Assembly (NCBI RefSeq): GCF_030247195.1 | Contig: NC_080672.1 | Span: 184,201,310-184,265,309 of the forward strand | Direction of reading: 5' to 3' | DNA: 64,000 nucleotides | From: Topomyia yanbarensis | Lineage: Eukaryota; Arthropoda; Insecta; Diptera; Culicidae | Shown here: one piece after another, positions 1 through 10,909 of the stretch | How positions within the stretch are numbered: the first letter of the stretch is position 1 | Layout of the letters: every line of letters starts with the position of its first letter | Made by a program: the position numbers and the translations under genes | The notes under the pieces: generated by a model | Told to the model about the DNA's origin: nothing | Database searches by the model: none | The model's input: the letters and a program-made list of their open reading frames with translations, nothing else

Positions 1-570
1 AAATTAAATTGGCTTTCTTTTAAAGTAAAACGTAACTAGGGTGGTCCTCTCGAACATTCTTTTCGAAAAAATATTTTTCGAACTAAATGGCGTAGCAAGG
101 TACTTACTTCAGCAAAGTTGTAGAAAAATGTTTTTCAAGTAACATTTTCAAATGCATCAAAGTTATAGCATTATCGGTTTTCATGCTATAATTATTTTTC
201 TTCTTTAACCTAGGGTGTTTCTGAAAAAGTCAGTTTTTTAACTATAACTTTTTAAGTAGTTAGTCTATCTTAATACTCTCTATAAAGCAATTTTAGTGCT
301 TTTCATTGCTCATATTTTTTGCTGAAGAATGTGAATCGATATCATTTTTCGTTATCGAGTTACGATCATTTTTTTAAATAAAAATGATAGTTTTCAATGA
401 CCTCTAACTCAGAAGGTTGCAAAAAGTAGCAGCCAAATTTGTACTTTTTCGAAAGTGCATCAAAAATACTATAAAGTATCTCAAAATCAACTTTTGCTTT
501 TTTATCTTTCAGCGAAAAATGTTGACATCAACATTATGATCAAATGACATCAGCTTACGGCTGTTTTTAA

Positions 571-1069
571 CCCTTTCATGCCCAACTTTTTTCTAGTGCA
601 TGTAGGGTTTTAAAACTATTTTTCCTTGAAAACGGTTGGGTCAAGAAACATTTCATAAAGATAGGTGCTTCCATGGCAGTGCTAGAAGCTGGTCAATTTT
701 TACCTCGTAATGCTCAATGCAATTCTCCTAGAATCATTACAATAGTCTAATTACGTAGAAAACGTAGCCAACGACAGTCTAAATTGATAAGTTTTATCAG
801 TTTTCAATAATATTGCACCATAACGAAGATATATGAAAAAATCATTTTCCGTCGTCAACGTAAACTATCCCTGGCAGCACTGCTCCATCGGAATCCAATC
901 AGACTAATTGCAATAACTTCACTTCTAGAGCTGATCCTTGTAACTGTTAATACTCAAATTAAAGGCAATAATCACACTAATGAGCCTTACTTGTTTTTGT
1001 GAGCAAATATAGCAAAGTTATAGCTGTTTAAAAACGTTGTTGTCCACAAACAACATGGGCATGAATGGA
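571..1069. mobile_element. piggyBac-like MITE nested in FB1
   Basis: The ends CCCTTTCATGCCCA (571-584) and TGGGCATGAATGGA (1056-1069) are inverted repeats matching at 12 of 14 positions. Each is bordered by TTAA (567-570 and 1070-1073), the target duplication typical of piggyBac-type elements. The 499-bp body has no ORF. The TTAA target and CCC start are characteristic of piggyBac elements; assignment to that superfamily is inference from ends only. Confidence 0.65.
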
Positions 1070-1501
1070 TTAAGGGCCTGGTCATCGCCATTTAGCACCT
1101 GCTTTACTAGATCAAAAAGTCGAGTTTTTAAATGATTTTTTTAGCTTGTCAAATATATGTACACAAATATTGAAAACGTTAGGCTCAGGCAGATATTTAT
1201 TTTACTATTCTACATAACTATTTTATTATAATCGACATCATCATAATTATTATAATCACAATCATCAACATCATCAGCATCGTTGTCGCTATAGTTATCT
1301 GAATCGTGTTTCTTTTCCCAAAGATTAAGTTTCCTTTTCCTTTTCAAGCACAATTCATGCACCCGGGTTTTTTACGGCCTATAATTTGGAACATTATATA
1401 AACAGTATAAAATGTAGAGCATGTTACTTTAAAAAGCGAATGAATTCAGGATTACCCTTCATTCTGTTCTGAGTAAGCGACGAATTTCTGTGAATGCTGG
1501 T

Positions 1502-1807
1502 TTAGGAGGAAGTGCATTTTTTTGGAACTGTTAACAGATTCTCAAAATATTTCGAATTTTTATCGAGCACTTTCGTCTCAATCTGATTACTGTCTTTCCA
1601 AAATTGATCAAACCTTTTACATGTTTTAATTGCTACAGCTTTTGCATTCCGAGCGAAATTCTTTTTTTCATTTTCTCCCACATCAAATGATCTCATAATT
1701 TTCTCAAACCCAGCCTTTATTTTAGTTCTATTTTCACCTTTGGTCACTTTCCAGAGATCGAATGATTTTCTTTTATCCATTTTAACGGAAGTAATAATAC
1801 AAAGCAC
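1502..1807 (-). CDS. Unidentified 101-codon ORF in the FB1 interior
   Basis: An uninterrupted minus-strand ORF of 101 residues, rich in Lys, Phe and Asn. It reads like a charged alpha-helical protein fragment with phenylalanines and tryptophans spaced among basic residues (for example SFDLWKVTKGENRTKIKAGF). I do not recognise the family. It lies between FB1's arms and outside the piggyBac-like MITE, so it is either cargo captured by the foldback element or a decayed transposon protein. It could also be chance in AT-rich DNA, but its composition is less biased than the surrounding random ORFs. Confidence 0.35.
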   Translation of the reverse strand: MLCIITSVKMDKRKSFDLWKVTKGENRTKIKAGFEKIMRSFDVGENEKKNFARNAKAVAIKTCKRFDQFWKDSNQIETKVLDKNSKYFENLLTVPKKCTSS

Positions 1808-2420
1808 TACACGCGTTCATCAAAGCAGTCGTCGGCTACTGCGATTCGATACATGAATGGGATTGATACCAATTAATCTGCCACGACTCGTGGTGTTGTT
1901 GTTTATATATGACATTGAAGGACAAAAAAGCAAAAGTTGATTTTGAGATATTTGATAGTATTTTTTAAGCATTTTCAAAAGAGTACAAATTTAGCTGCTA
2001 CTTTTTGCAACCTTCTGAGTTAGAGGTCATTGAAAACTATCATTTTTATTTAAAAAAATGATCGTAACTCGATAACGAAAAATGATATCGATTCACATTC
2101 TTCAGCAAAAATATGCGCAATGAAAAGTACTAAAATTGCTTCATAGAGAGTATTAAGATAGACTAACTACTTAAAAAGTTATAGTTAAAAAACTGACTTT
2201 TTCAGAAACACCCTAAGTTAAAGAATAAAAATAATTATAACATGAAAACCGATAGTGCTATAACTTTGATGCATTTGAAAATGTTTCTTGAAAAATATTT
2301 TTCTAAAACTTTGCTGAAGTAAGTACATTGCTATACCATTTCGTTCGAAAAATATTTTTTCGAAAAGAATGTTCGAGAGGACCACCCTAGTTACATTTTA
2401 CTTTAAAAGAAAGCCAATTT

Positions 2421-3039
2421 TATTCCCACAAATATTCTCTCAGACATAATTTCTCTAAAATGAAACATTTGGAAGATATTTATTTTTGTTCCAAAAAACC
2501 GCCCCTGTGACCCATAGTGATACGGTGTGGAAAAAAACTGCTTTTTTCGTTTGCGAATTTTGCGCATTCTCTGTGCAACCTTAAACGTGCAGCAACATTA
2601 GTGGAGTTCAAAACACTATGTATTTCACACGTAAAATCTGCTTTGTAGACAGATTTTTTGAATTTTTATATTTTGGAGTTATTTGAATAACTATGTAATA
2701 CCACGAAGATTGTATTTTTTTCTCTTCTATTATTTGCATTTAGTCACACTAAGTTATTATATTCGCTATGATGATGATGGATTTTTGTTACTTGTTTATT
2801 AAAGTTATTAAAAAATAATGAGATGTCTACAAAAGTCTGAGCCACGCGCGCGCTAAGCAGATAGAGACTAACTTGAAATCGAACATGGTGACCAGCACTA
2901 AAAGCTCATCGGGTTGAATCGAAGCTTTTAGACTTTTGTTGTGATCAGAGTCTGATTTGATGATGGAGTTGTGTTGACTTTGCTCGACAATAGAGTTAAT
3001 TTCGGTTATTGCTGCGATAGTGGTAATAACAGAGTTGGC
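2421..3039. other. Unannotated AT-rich stretch
   Basis: No coding potential, repeat structure or RNA gene recognised here. A local ATGATGATG run lies near 2768. Confidence 0.6.
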
Positions 3040-3410
3040 TCGTTGAGTATGGGGCTTGATGACTCCTTCTGATAACTAACTAGATATCGGGTTCAATTCC
3101 TGATCAATCAAGGATGTTCTCGGATAGGAACATCCCTTGATTGCCTTGGGTTAATGGTAGGAAACTTTCAATAAAGGGGTCTGATATGGATGATATAACT
3201 CGACCGGACTCTGCACTGCCACTAGGCTCGTCACTTCTCACCTTAGCAGGTGGTAGTACCGATGTCTTGGTCAGGCGGGAGGAGTCTCATAGAGAATTAT
3301 CGGAAATGGAAGCTATTGGGTTCAATTCCCGATTCTATCAAGTATCTTCCCGGAATGGAAATTTTCTTGATGGACCCTGGTTGTTGGCGGAATATTCGAA
3401 ATGTATCTGG
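3040..3410 (+). repeat. Two degenerate tRNA-SINE-like units
   Basis: Two related blocks carry a B-box-like motif, GGGTTCAATTCCTGATC near 3090 and GGGTTCAATTCCCGATTC near 3329. Each is followed by a similar ATCAAG-ATCTTC/TGTTCTC-GGAAAT or GGAACA stretch and a TTCTTGATGG or CCCTTGATTG stretch. This order (B box, then GGAATGGAAATTTTCTTGA-type sequence) resembles tRNA-derived SINEs abundant in Aedes genomes. The A box is not clear, both copies are eroded, and family assignment is from memory of the pattern. Confidence 0.4.
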
Positions 3411-4452
3411 TTACGTTCTTTTGAAGGAAAGGCTATGTCTGCAAATTGAACCAGTCCGATTCTTTTTGTTAACTGGTTTTGTTATGGATAAAAATATTAA
3501 TTATCTTTTAGATAAATCGTTCAGCTCACACCTTTGTGGGGGTATGAGGTGGGACCATCATCGTGGAAACAAAAAAAAAACGTCTCTTGATGTAGTCTCA
3601 TAACAATTTCTGATTATTTAATATAAATTTCTTTTAAAGGGGTTTTCTAGCATAAAATTTACAAAAGATGAACTTTTTATTTTTGCATATTTCCATCTTC
3701 ATGGTAAGGTAATCATACTCAAGGAAGGATGTACTCGAATTCAGTCTTGTTCGTCTGCTAGAGCCCATCAAACATATGTTCATATGTGGCTGATAAAATC
3801 GGGTTTTCAATGTATTATAATAGATATTCAGTATTCGAAGAAGTTTCTTGTGTACGAGTGTAGAACGACTTTGTTTCTACTTACTTGAAGTCAGCGGTGT
3901 TGCCAGAAATTCGGTTTGGTGGGGGTTTGGTGAAAATCGAACTTTAACCATCGAAATCGAACCAAACGGCTTAATTCCGAAACCATAATTTTTGAAGTTT
4001 TAAAATTATGCAGAATTAATTTTTCAGAAAATAGTAACAGAGTTCGTGTCTTTAGCGAATTTGTTGAGATTTTATTGTAGATATGAATATTAACCTGAGT
4101 AAATTCGCCGTAAATACTTCTTGGACGATATAACGTCAAAAATATTTTATCAAATGATGTGCTGTTTAACGTTTGTAAAACTCATCGAAGATACTAAACC
4201 TCCAAAATTGGCGGTTTCATAATGATGCTATCTTGACCTTAAATTACTGTTTCTGAACATTTATTTGGCCTATTCATATAATTGGTCATACAACAAAAAT
4301 CAAATGGTCATCAAAATCGATCAGGACCTGCTAGAGTCGAATGGAAATAAAAATAATTCATAAATTTCTCTCTACATTCGGAAAGTGTTATCCTCGTTAT
4401 TAATCATATTACGTTTTTGTCTCAACTCGACGCATTCCCAAAATAAAAACCT
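3411..4452. other. Unannotated stretch between repeats
   Basis: No gene, RNA or repeat could be supported. Short ORFs on both strands show no recognisable domain. Confidence 0.5.
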
Positions 4453-5130
4453 GTTTTAATCCACCTAGTAGTGCAATTGTGCTTTTATCATTTGTCCAGA
4501 CTACGATTCCATGGCTGATTATGTTCAATTCAATGGTGGAAATGAATATTACATGTTCAGTACGATTTGCACATACATAAAATGGATCGACATCCACGAT
4601 CTTGAGATACTATGTATCGATACTGAAACATCGATTGAAACCAGCGGCGGATCAAGGAGGCAGATTCGGGAGGTCCGGGCCTTACCGAAAATTTTCAACT
4701 TGTTAAGAAATTTTAAACTAGTTTTAATTTTAAAAATTTAATTTAAATATAATTTTTTCTTTATTGGAAAGGCAAAAATGTGCCAAAGTCAATTTTCGTC
4801 AAAAAATTTGTTTTCGATGCTACATCAAATCTCAATGTTTCATGCATTTTAAAGTCACTGGGCATCAAAAATTCAAATTTGATTTTGAAATTTTCCTTTA
4901 CTCCCCCCTTTGAGAATTTTTCATTTCAGTTTATATGGGAATTTACTGTGTGGTTGCACTCATCAACCCGTAACTCCGGAACCGGAAGTCCCACCAATGA
5001 AAAATTCAATAGCAGCCGAAAGGACGGTTGTACCTTTCATTTGAGACTAAGTTTCTGCACATCGGTCCAGCCATCTCTAAGAAACAGAGATGGCTGGACC
5101 GATTTTAGACTGAATGAGAAAGGCAAAAAC
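4453..5130 (-). repeat. TTAATCCACCTA-family dispersed repeat, copy A (minus)
   Basis: Starts with TTTTAATCCACCTAGTAG near 4455 and ends with GAATGAGAAAGGC near 5125. In between it carries, in reverse orientation, the family's typical phrases: AACTCCGGAACCGGAAGT, CCTTTCATTTGAGACTAAGT and CGGTCCAGCCAT. The same phrases occur at 36.8-38.9 kb, 45.6-46.2 kb and 53.8-54.3 kb. It is non-coding. The flanks read AAAAACCT on the left and AAAAACA on the right, a possible loose target duplication. Confidence 0.65.
5061..5103. repeat. Perfect 18-bp stem-loop in copy A
   Basis: Bases 5061-5078 (ATCGGTCCAGCCATCTCT) are the exact reverse complement of 5086-5103, with a 7-base loop AAGAAAC. The half-site matches the family phrase GATGGCTGAACCGAT, so one half of this repeat has been duplicated in inverted orientation. 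Confidence 0.9.
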
Positions 5131-5312
5131 ATTTTTAGCAAATGTTGAAAGTAATGTAATGTTTTGGTGAGCAGTTCTATGTATCATAGACATTGAATAA
5201 ACTTCGCTTCCTATTAAATAAAGACCCTTATTAGGGTACATCTCTTCCAACGCGAGCTCAATATGAAAGGAAATCTTCGGATTATGATTGATTTCAGAAC
5301 TCGGGAATTTTC

Positions 5313-5495
<183 letters not shown>

Positions 5496-5719
5496 CAATA
5501 GAGAAGACCTTTACGTCCTAGCCCAGGACACGTGCTATCGGTAGGTGTCCAAGCTACCACACGGGGTGTACTGGGGGCGTGTCGGGCTCGAATGGTGACG
5601 CTGCCATTAATACCGACTAAACTCCATTGGGCTCCGCCATCGTTCCTCCCAGGAACTACCTCTCGGTATTACTTCTTACTTGGGTGCTCTCTCTATCGCA
5701 CCTTGATTCTCTCTCAAAC

Positions 5720-6092
5720 ACTCCACATGAGGCTGACTTTTGTGCACACCTTTTTCGTTCCTTGCGAGGCTGATTTGTGTGCTCACCTTACTCATTCCTT
5801 GCTAAGCTTACTTTTGTGCTAGCCTCACCCATACCATGTGAGGCTGACTTGGGTGCTCACCCTATCACCTGATTCACTCTCGATCGTGCCACTCTATTGT
5901 ACCTCTGTCACTCCCCCTGGCATCCCATGTGGGACATTTTTCTTAGGCCATACCATGCGAGGCTGACTTGTGTGCTCACCTTTTTCATTCCTTGCTAGGC
6001 TTACTACCATACCATGTGAGGCTGACTTTTGTGCTCACTCTTAACATATCGTGTGAGACTGACTTGGATGCTCACCCTTTCACTCCTCTGCC
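5720..6092. repeat. About 38-bp tandem units in the R1-like 3' UTR
   Basis: About seven imperfect units built on GAGGCTGACTTGTGTGCTCA followed by CCTTTTTCATTCCTTG or a CATACCATGT variant. They lie inside the 3' UTR of the minus-strand R1-like element. The same units occur in the truncated plus-strand copy at 24.5 kb, so the array belongs to the family and did not arise locally. Confidence 0.8.
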
Positions 6093-6419
6093 ACGCCACG
6101 AGGCTTCGATAGCTAAGTCCCAACATACTACGCTACAACCCGCCCTTGGCATGAGGCAGTCCACTTATACGCCTATACACTCACTCTTCTGTCTTGCTTC
6201 GGGGTGGCTGGGTTTACCCCTTACGCGGTTGCCAGTCGCTGCGCCAAACCTGGTTTGGCATGAACAGACCATTCACTCCCTTTTTTGCTCTCGGCCTTTT
6301 TCGCTCCAAATAACCAATCACTAGTTAGCCGTGCCCGTCGTCTGTTGCTCGGTTCGCCAGATTACCTGTAGCCTACTGGCAATCTGGATGGTAGCAGCCG
6401 AGACTGCGTTCCACTTCTC

Positions 6420-8895
6420 CACCGATTGACACATCCGCTGAATAAGGGTATCGGGGGTTGTGTCCCAGCCACAGACGTCAAGCATTGCTCTTCTTTCGAC
6501 GTCGAACCGAGGACATACGAACAGTATGTGTTCGGCAGTTTCGTCTACACCTGGGCGGTCCGGGCAGGCTGGGACCTCCGCGTGCCCGAACCTGTGGAGG
6601 TACTGTCGGAAACAGCCATGGCCTGACAGGAATTGTGTCAGGTGGGAGGGAACTCCCCATGGGGTCTTCCCACCCAGCTCGATATGCTAGGTATCAGCCG
6701 GTGGGTCCACCTACCTTTGGAGGAGTTATCCCACTCACGCTGCCATCTGGCGACCGAGGTTACCCCGGTGCGCTCGCGGGCTCCCCTATTTCCACGTTGC
6801 TCGAAACACTCTTCATCTTCCCGAATGACCAGCCCGACTGGCATCATGCTCGCTATCACGCAGGATGCATCGTGTGATACCGTGCGGTAGGTAGATATCA
6901 CTCTGAGGCACATCACGCGGTAGGTGCTCTCCAGTTTCTGTAGGTAACTGGTTACCCTCAGTGCTCTTGACCATGACGGGCCGCCGTACCTGAGGATAGA
7001 TACTGCAACGCCTGCCAGTAACCTACGTCTACTGGCGCACACCTTTGAGCTGTTGGACATCATCCTCGATAGAGCCGCAACAGCAGTCGACGCTCCCTTG
7101 CATGTATAGTCAACATGGCTGCCGAAGGTCAGCTTGTCGTCTATAATGACTCCGAGAGACTTCAGACTCCGCTGTGAAGTGATCGCGACTTCTCCCACAT
7201 GGATAACTGCATGTTATGCCGACTTGCGGTTGTTGACGATAACTACCTCCGTCTTATGATGAGCGAGCTCCAGGCCTCTCGCGCTCATCCATTCCTCCAC
7301 CGTGTTGATCGCGTGTTCTGCGGTTAGTTCTATCTCAGGGATTGCTCCCCGTAGACCTCCAAGGTTACGTCGTCGGTAAAGCCGACGATCTTGACCCCAG
7401 GAGGGAACTTCAGTCTCAGAACCCCGTCATACATGAGGTTCCATAGCACCGGGCCTAGGATCGAGCCCTGCGGGACTCCGGCGGTAATCGGAACCCTTTT
7501 CTGACCGGCATCGGTCTCGTATAGCAGTACGCGATTCTGGAAGTAACTTTCCAATATCCGGTACAGACCCACCGGTAGGCTAAGCCGGTGTAACGAGAGC
7601 GCGATGGCATCCCAGCTTGCGCTGTTGAATGCGTTCTTCACGTCAAGTGTCACTAACGCACAGTATCGAATGCCTCGCCTTTTTCGTTGGATCGCTATCT
7701 CGGCAATATTTATCACTGAGTTGAGTGCGTCCGCTGTGGACTTACCCTTCTGAAAGACAAACTGGTTGCTTGACATACCGTCCGTACCTTCTGCGTACGG
7801 GGTTAGCCTGTTGAGGATAATCCTCTCAAGCAATTTGCCAGTCGTGTCGATCAGACAGATTGGTCTGTACGCCGATGGGTCGCCTGGCGGCTTCCCGGGC
7901 TTCGGCAACAGCACCAATTTCTGCCTTTTCCATCTATCGGGGAAACGGCACTCGTCAAGGCATCTCTAGCCTAGCCTGAACATGTTCGAGTTCGCTATGA
8001 TCGCAGCCTTAAGAGCGTTGTTTGGAACTCCATCCGGCCCTGGAGCTTTGTTCATTGCTAGGGATTTAGCCACTGCGAGTAGTTCTTCATTCGTCACTGG
8101 AGCCACCATTTCGGCCGTGCCCGCACTGTCTCGTAGTGCAAGTGGCCAGGGGCTTGTGGCTCGAGACGGGAAGAGTACTTCGATAATCATCGCCAACCGG
8201 TCCGGAGACCGTTCTGGGGGTGAAGAGCCCCCTTTGGTCTTGGCTATCACTATCCTGTAGGCGTCACCCCACGGATTCGCGTTGGCACTCTCATACAGAC
8301 TGTCGAAACACGCTCTCTTGCTGCTTTTAATGGCCTTGTTAAGGGCCAATTTCGCAGCTCGAAACACTTCACGATGGTTCTCTCTTGCATCCTCGGTGCG
8401 AGCTCTTTGCATCATACGTCTAGCTCTGAGGCAGGCTGACCGTAGAGCTGCAATCTCGGCACTCCACCAGTATACCGGGCATCTGCCGTTTCTTGGCAGT
8501 GTTTTTCTCGGCATAGTGGCGTCGCACGCGCGTGATAGAACCTACCAGTGCATCCCCGCTTAGACTGTCGGTGTTGGCCTCCAGTCCCAGGGCCGCGGTG
8601 AAAGCTTCGCTGTCGAAGTGATTGGACTTCCACCCGCGTACCTGACAGGGATCTCCCGCCCTCGGATGCTACACACCATAGTTGATCCTAAAGCGGATTG
8701 CTAAATGATCGCTATGGATGTAGCCTTCGTCTATCCTCCATTCCATGCCTGGAGCCAGACTCAGGCTGGCAAATGTTACGTCAATCCACGCCTCCACTCC
8801 GTTTCTACTGAATGTACTAGCGGAGCCATTATTAGCTAGCACAGTATCGAGTTTTGCAAGCGCCTTCATTAGCGCTTGACCCCTGCTATTTATAC
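6420..8895 (-). pseudogene. ORF2 of the R1-like LINE: endonuclease tail, RT, C-terminal zinc motif
   Basis: Encodes the pol-like protein needed for target-primed reverse transcription. Read 5' to 3' on the minus strand: at 8895-8669 the C-terminal part of an APE-type endonuclease (catalytic-end motif HSDHLAIRF); at 8514-7966 the pre-RT linker with APGPDGVP; at 7917-7330 RT blocks with PKPGKPPGDPSAYRPI, LDVKNAFNSASW, GVPQGSILGP and FTDDV in the active-site position (the family norm is FADD, so an A-to-T change flanks the Asp pair); at 7198-6638 the thumb or C-terminal domain. A frameshift near 6650 moves the end into another frame, where a CPDRPGVDETAEHILFVC zinc motif survives. An in-frame stop lies near 7966. 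The endonuclease N-terminus is missing. Confidence 0.85.
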
Positions 8896-10122
8896 AGCGG
8901 CTGCCCCCCCCCCCCCTCCCCCCAGCATGTTTATGGGCTTGCTTCTTAGCGGTGCAGATAAGGCACTTGTGCGCCTTAGTGCAACCCCGCTCCTTATGCC
9001 CCTGTTCGCCGCAGCGACGACAGAGTTTGCTCCTGTCTATGCCCTTGCACTCGTAGGATTTGTGGCCGGACTCAAGGCACCGATAGCACCTATCCACTGA
9101 AGGCGGCTGGGGTATGCTAATTGGGCATACCGACCAGCCGATCTTCAGCTTACCTTTTTGGCATCCGCCTTCAGTAGCCTGAGGTAGGCTGCTTGGGTGC
9201 CAGAGGGTTCCCCTCTAAAACGCACAGAGGCCCGCTCGATTGTCACGTCGCATTGCTCCTTGACGGCTGCGACGACATCTTCTTCGGTCGTGAACTCGTC
9301 CAGATACTTGCACTGCAGAGTCATTTCCGCCCCTAGCGTCCTGACCTGGGCGCCTTCACCAAGGACCTCTTGGGCCAAGGCCTTGTACACCGCACTAGAT
9401 TGTGCGCCTCGCTTCAGCACCAGAAGCATTTCTCCTGTGTTGGTGCGTCTCACGCTACGCACGTCTTTCCCAATGGCCGAGAGGCTTTCGGCCACCTTCA
9501 TCGACTTTAGGACGTCGGCGTATTTGTCCTTGTCGGTTTTTAACCACAAGGCCTCGCCTCTGTCCTTGGCCTTCTTCGCGGGCCGCGGTACCTCCGGTGT
9601 CGGTGCCGGCTTCTTCTTGGTGACCAGCGTCCAGGGGTTTACGCCCCCCTGCCCCGGTTGCGCCGGGTTGCTGGTACCATCACTCTGCCCAGCGAGGTCA
9701 CTCTCGCCCTCGCTTACCTCGACCAAACGGCGTTTGGCCTTAACGGTTGCACGCCGTGTGGTGTCGGTTTTTGCACCCTCGCCTAGTGACTTCCTAGGGC
9801 GCTTCGCGTTCGACGCCGTCTTGCCCTTCGAGGGGAACTCGGCCGCCGCTTCGAGCGACATGGCTACTCCATAGAAGGTGAAGGCCATTGACTAGGTACC
9901 TATGTCGACCTTCTCTCTTCCCCTCTTGGAGGCCACTATCTGGGTTTCTCTGTCGGACTTCTCCCGACATTCCACCCTCTTTGCGTAAGCCGGCTGTTCC
10001 TGTCTTGCGACACGAACAGCTTTCCGGATCACCAGGAGGCTCTGCTTCAGCTCCTTGCTTATATTTTGCTTTGCGCTAGTGAACTCGATTGTTGAATCGA
10101 GCTGCTCCACCATTTTGCGCAT
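8890..10122 (-). pseudogene. ORF1 (gag-like) of the R1-like LINE
   Basis: Starts at ATG 10122 and runs in one frame to about 9145 with a single in-frame stop at 9892-9894, then shifts frame to a zinc-knuckle region at 9097-8900. The N-terminal part is charged and Lys/Arg-rich. The central part (about 9560-9200) has the alpha/beta pattern usual before the knuckles in R1 and Jockey gags. The knuckles read CYRCLESGHKSYEC and CRRCGEQGHKERGC, both CX2CX4HX4C, followed by CLIC. Function in the family: binds element RNA and forms the RNP. The knuckle frame runs straight across a poly-C/G tract (8907-8931) into endonuclease sequence, so the end of ORF1 and the start of ORF2 are deleted. Confidence 0.85.
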
Positions 10123-10553
10123 AGCGGATAGTGGCCCGTCCAGTGCGTTAGTAGGGCAAAGGGGTTTGGCACCTCCGTTTGTTTATTGTTTTTGTTCACT
10201 TCCTTCTTAATACCCACGAGTAGCGCGAGAATAAATGTCCGTCACGCCAGAGCTCCGCAGTAACGTGGTAAGGGACGCTTACTGTGGGGGTTGCTCAGGT
10301 ACCCCACTGGCTCCGTTAACGATCAAGCATCTTTTTCACACCCTCGATCACTCATCCCTCGGCACGGGTCGCTTTACGCCTTGGAATTTGGGTTATGACC
10401 TATCCTGCTTTACGTGGTGACCGCGGCCCAGATCATCACAACCATCCTCCTTTACCAGGGCTTTGGACCTGTAGCTCTGGTTCTCAATAGTTCCAGGTAC
10501 GTATATTATTACAGACATACTACTATTGAGATCCGTCATTCGCTAGCGGAGTT

Positions 10554-10739
<186 letters not shown>

Positions 10740-10909
10740 TTGTGCCAGTCGGATTAGTTTCGGGAACCATTTTTACCGGGTTGCCGTCCGCAACTTTAAC
10801 GACGTGCCCAACTCACCACAGCCTCGTATATTTTGCTGTGTGAACGATGGATAGTATAGTCCCAGAGCCACAACGTGATCTTCTGATGCCCTTGGCGGAG
10901 TCTCAGTTT

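Larger units (their letters stand above)
6..2420. mobile_element. Foldback element FB1 (about 0.5 kb inverted arms)
   Basis: Bases 6-511 reappear in inverted orientation at about 1917-2420 with roughly 95% identity by eye, starting from the shared AAATTGGCTTTCTTTTAAAG end. The arms carry short coding-poor AT-rich motifs such as CAAAGTTGTAGA and AAAGTTATAGC. The interior (512-1916) holds a TTAA-flanked MITE and one 101-codon minus-strand ORF. The left arm lies at the window edge, so the true outer end may lie outside. A TAGGGTGGTCCTC motif sits about 30 bp inside both ends, resembling the TA-GGGTGA ends of FB3 and FB4. No transposase is visible; it is probably non-autonomous. Terminal duplications were not resolved. 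Confidence 0.85.

Noticed and set aside
3080..3345. Possible tRNA genes from GGTTCAATTCC motifs
   Set aside because: No cloverleaf, anticodon arm or acceptor stem can be built; the motif is better explained as the B box of tRNA-derived SINEs.
3141..3603. Overlapping ORFs of 102 and 117 codons
   Set aside because: They run through the degenerate SINE-like repeats and have no protein signature.
9197..9874. 225-codon plus-strand ORF
   Set aside because: It is the antisense shadow of the GC-rich R1-like ORF1, which carries the recognisable gag and knuckle motifs on the minus strand.
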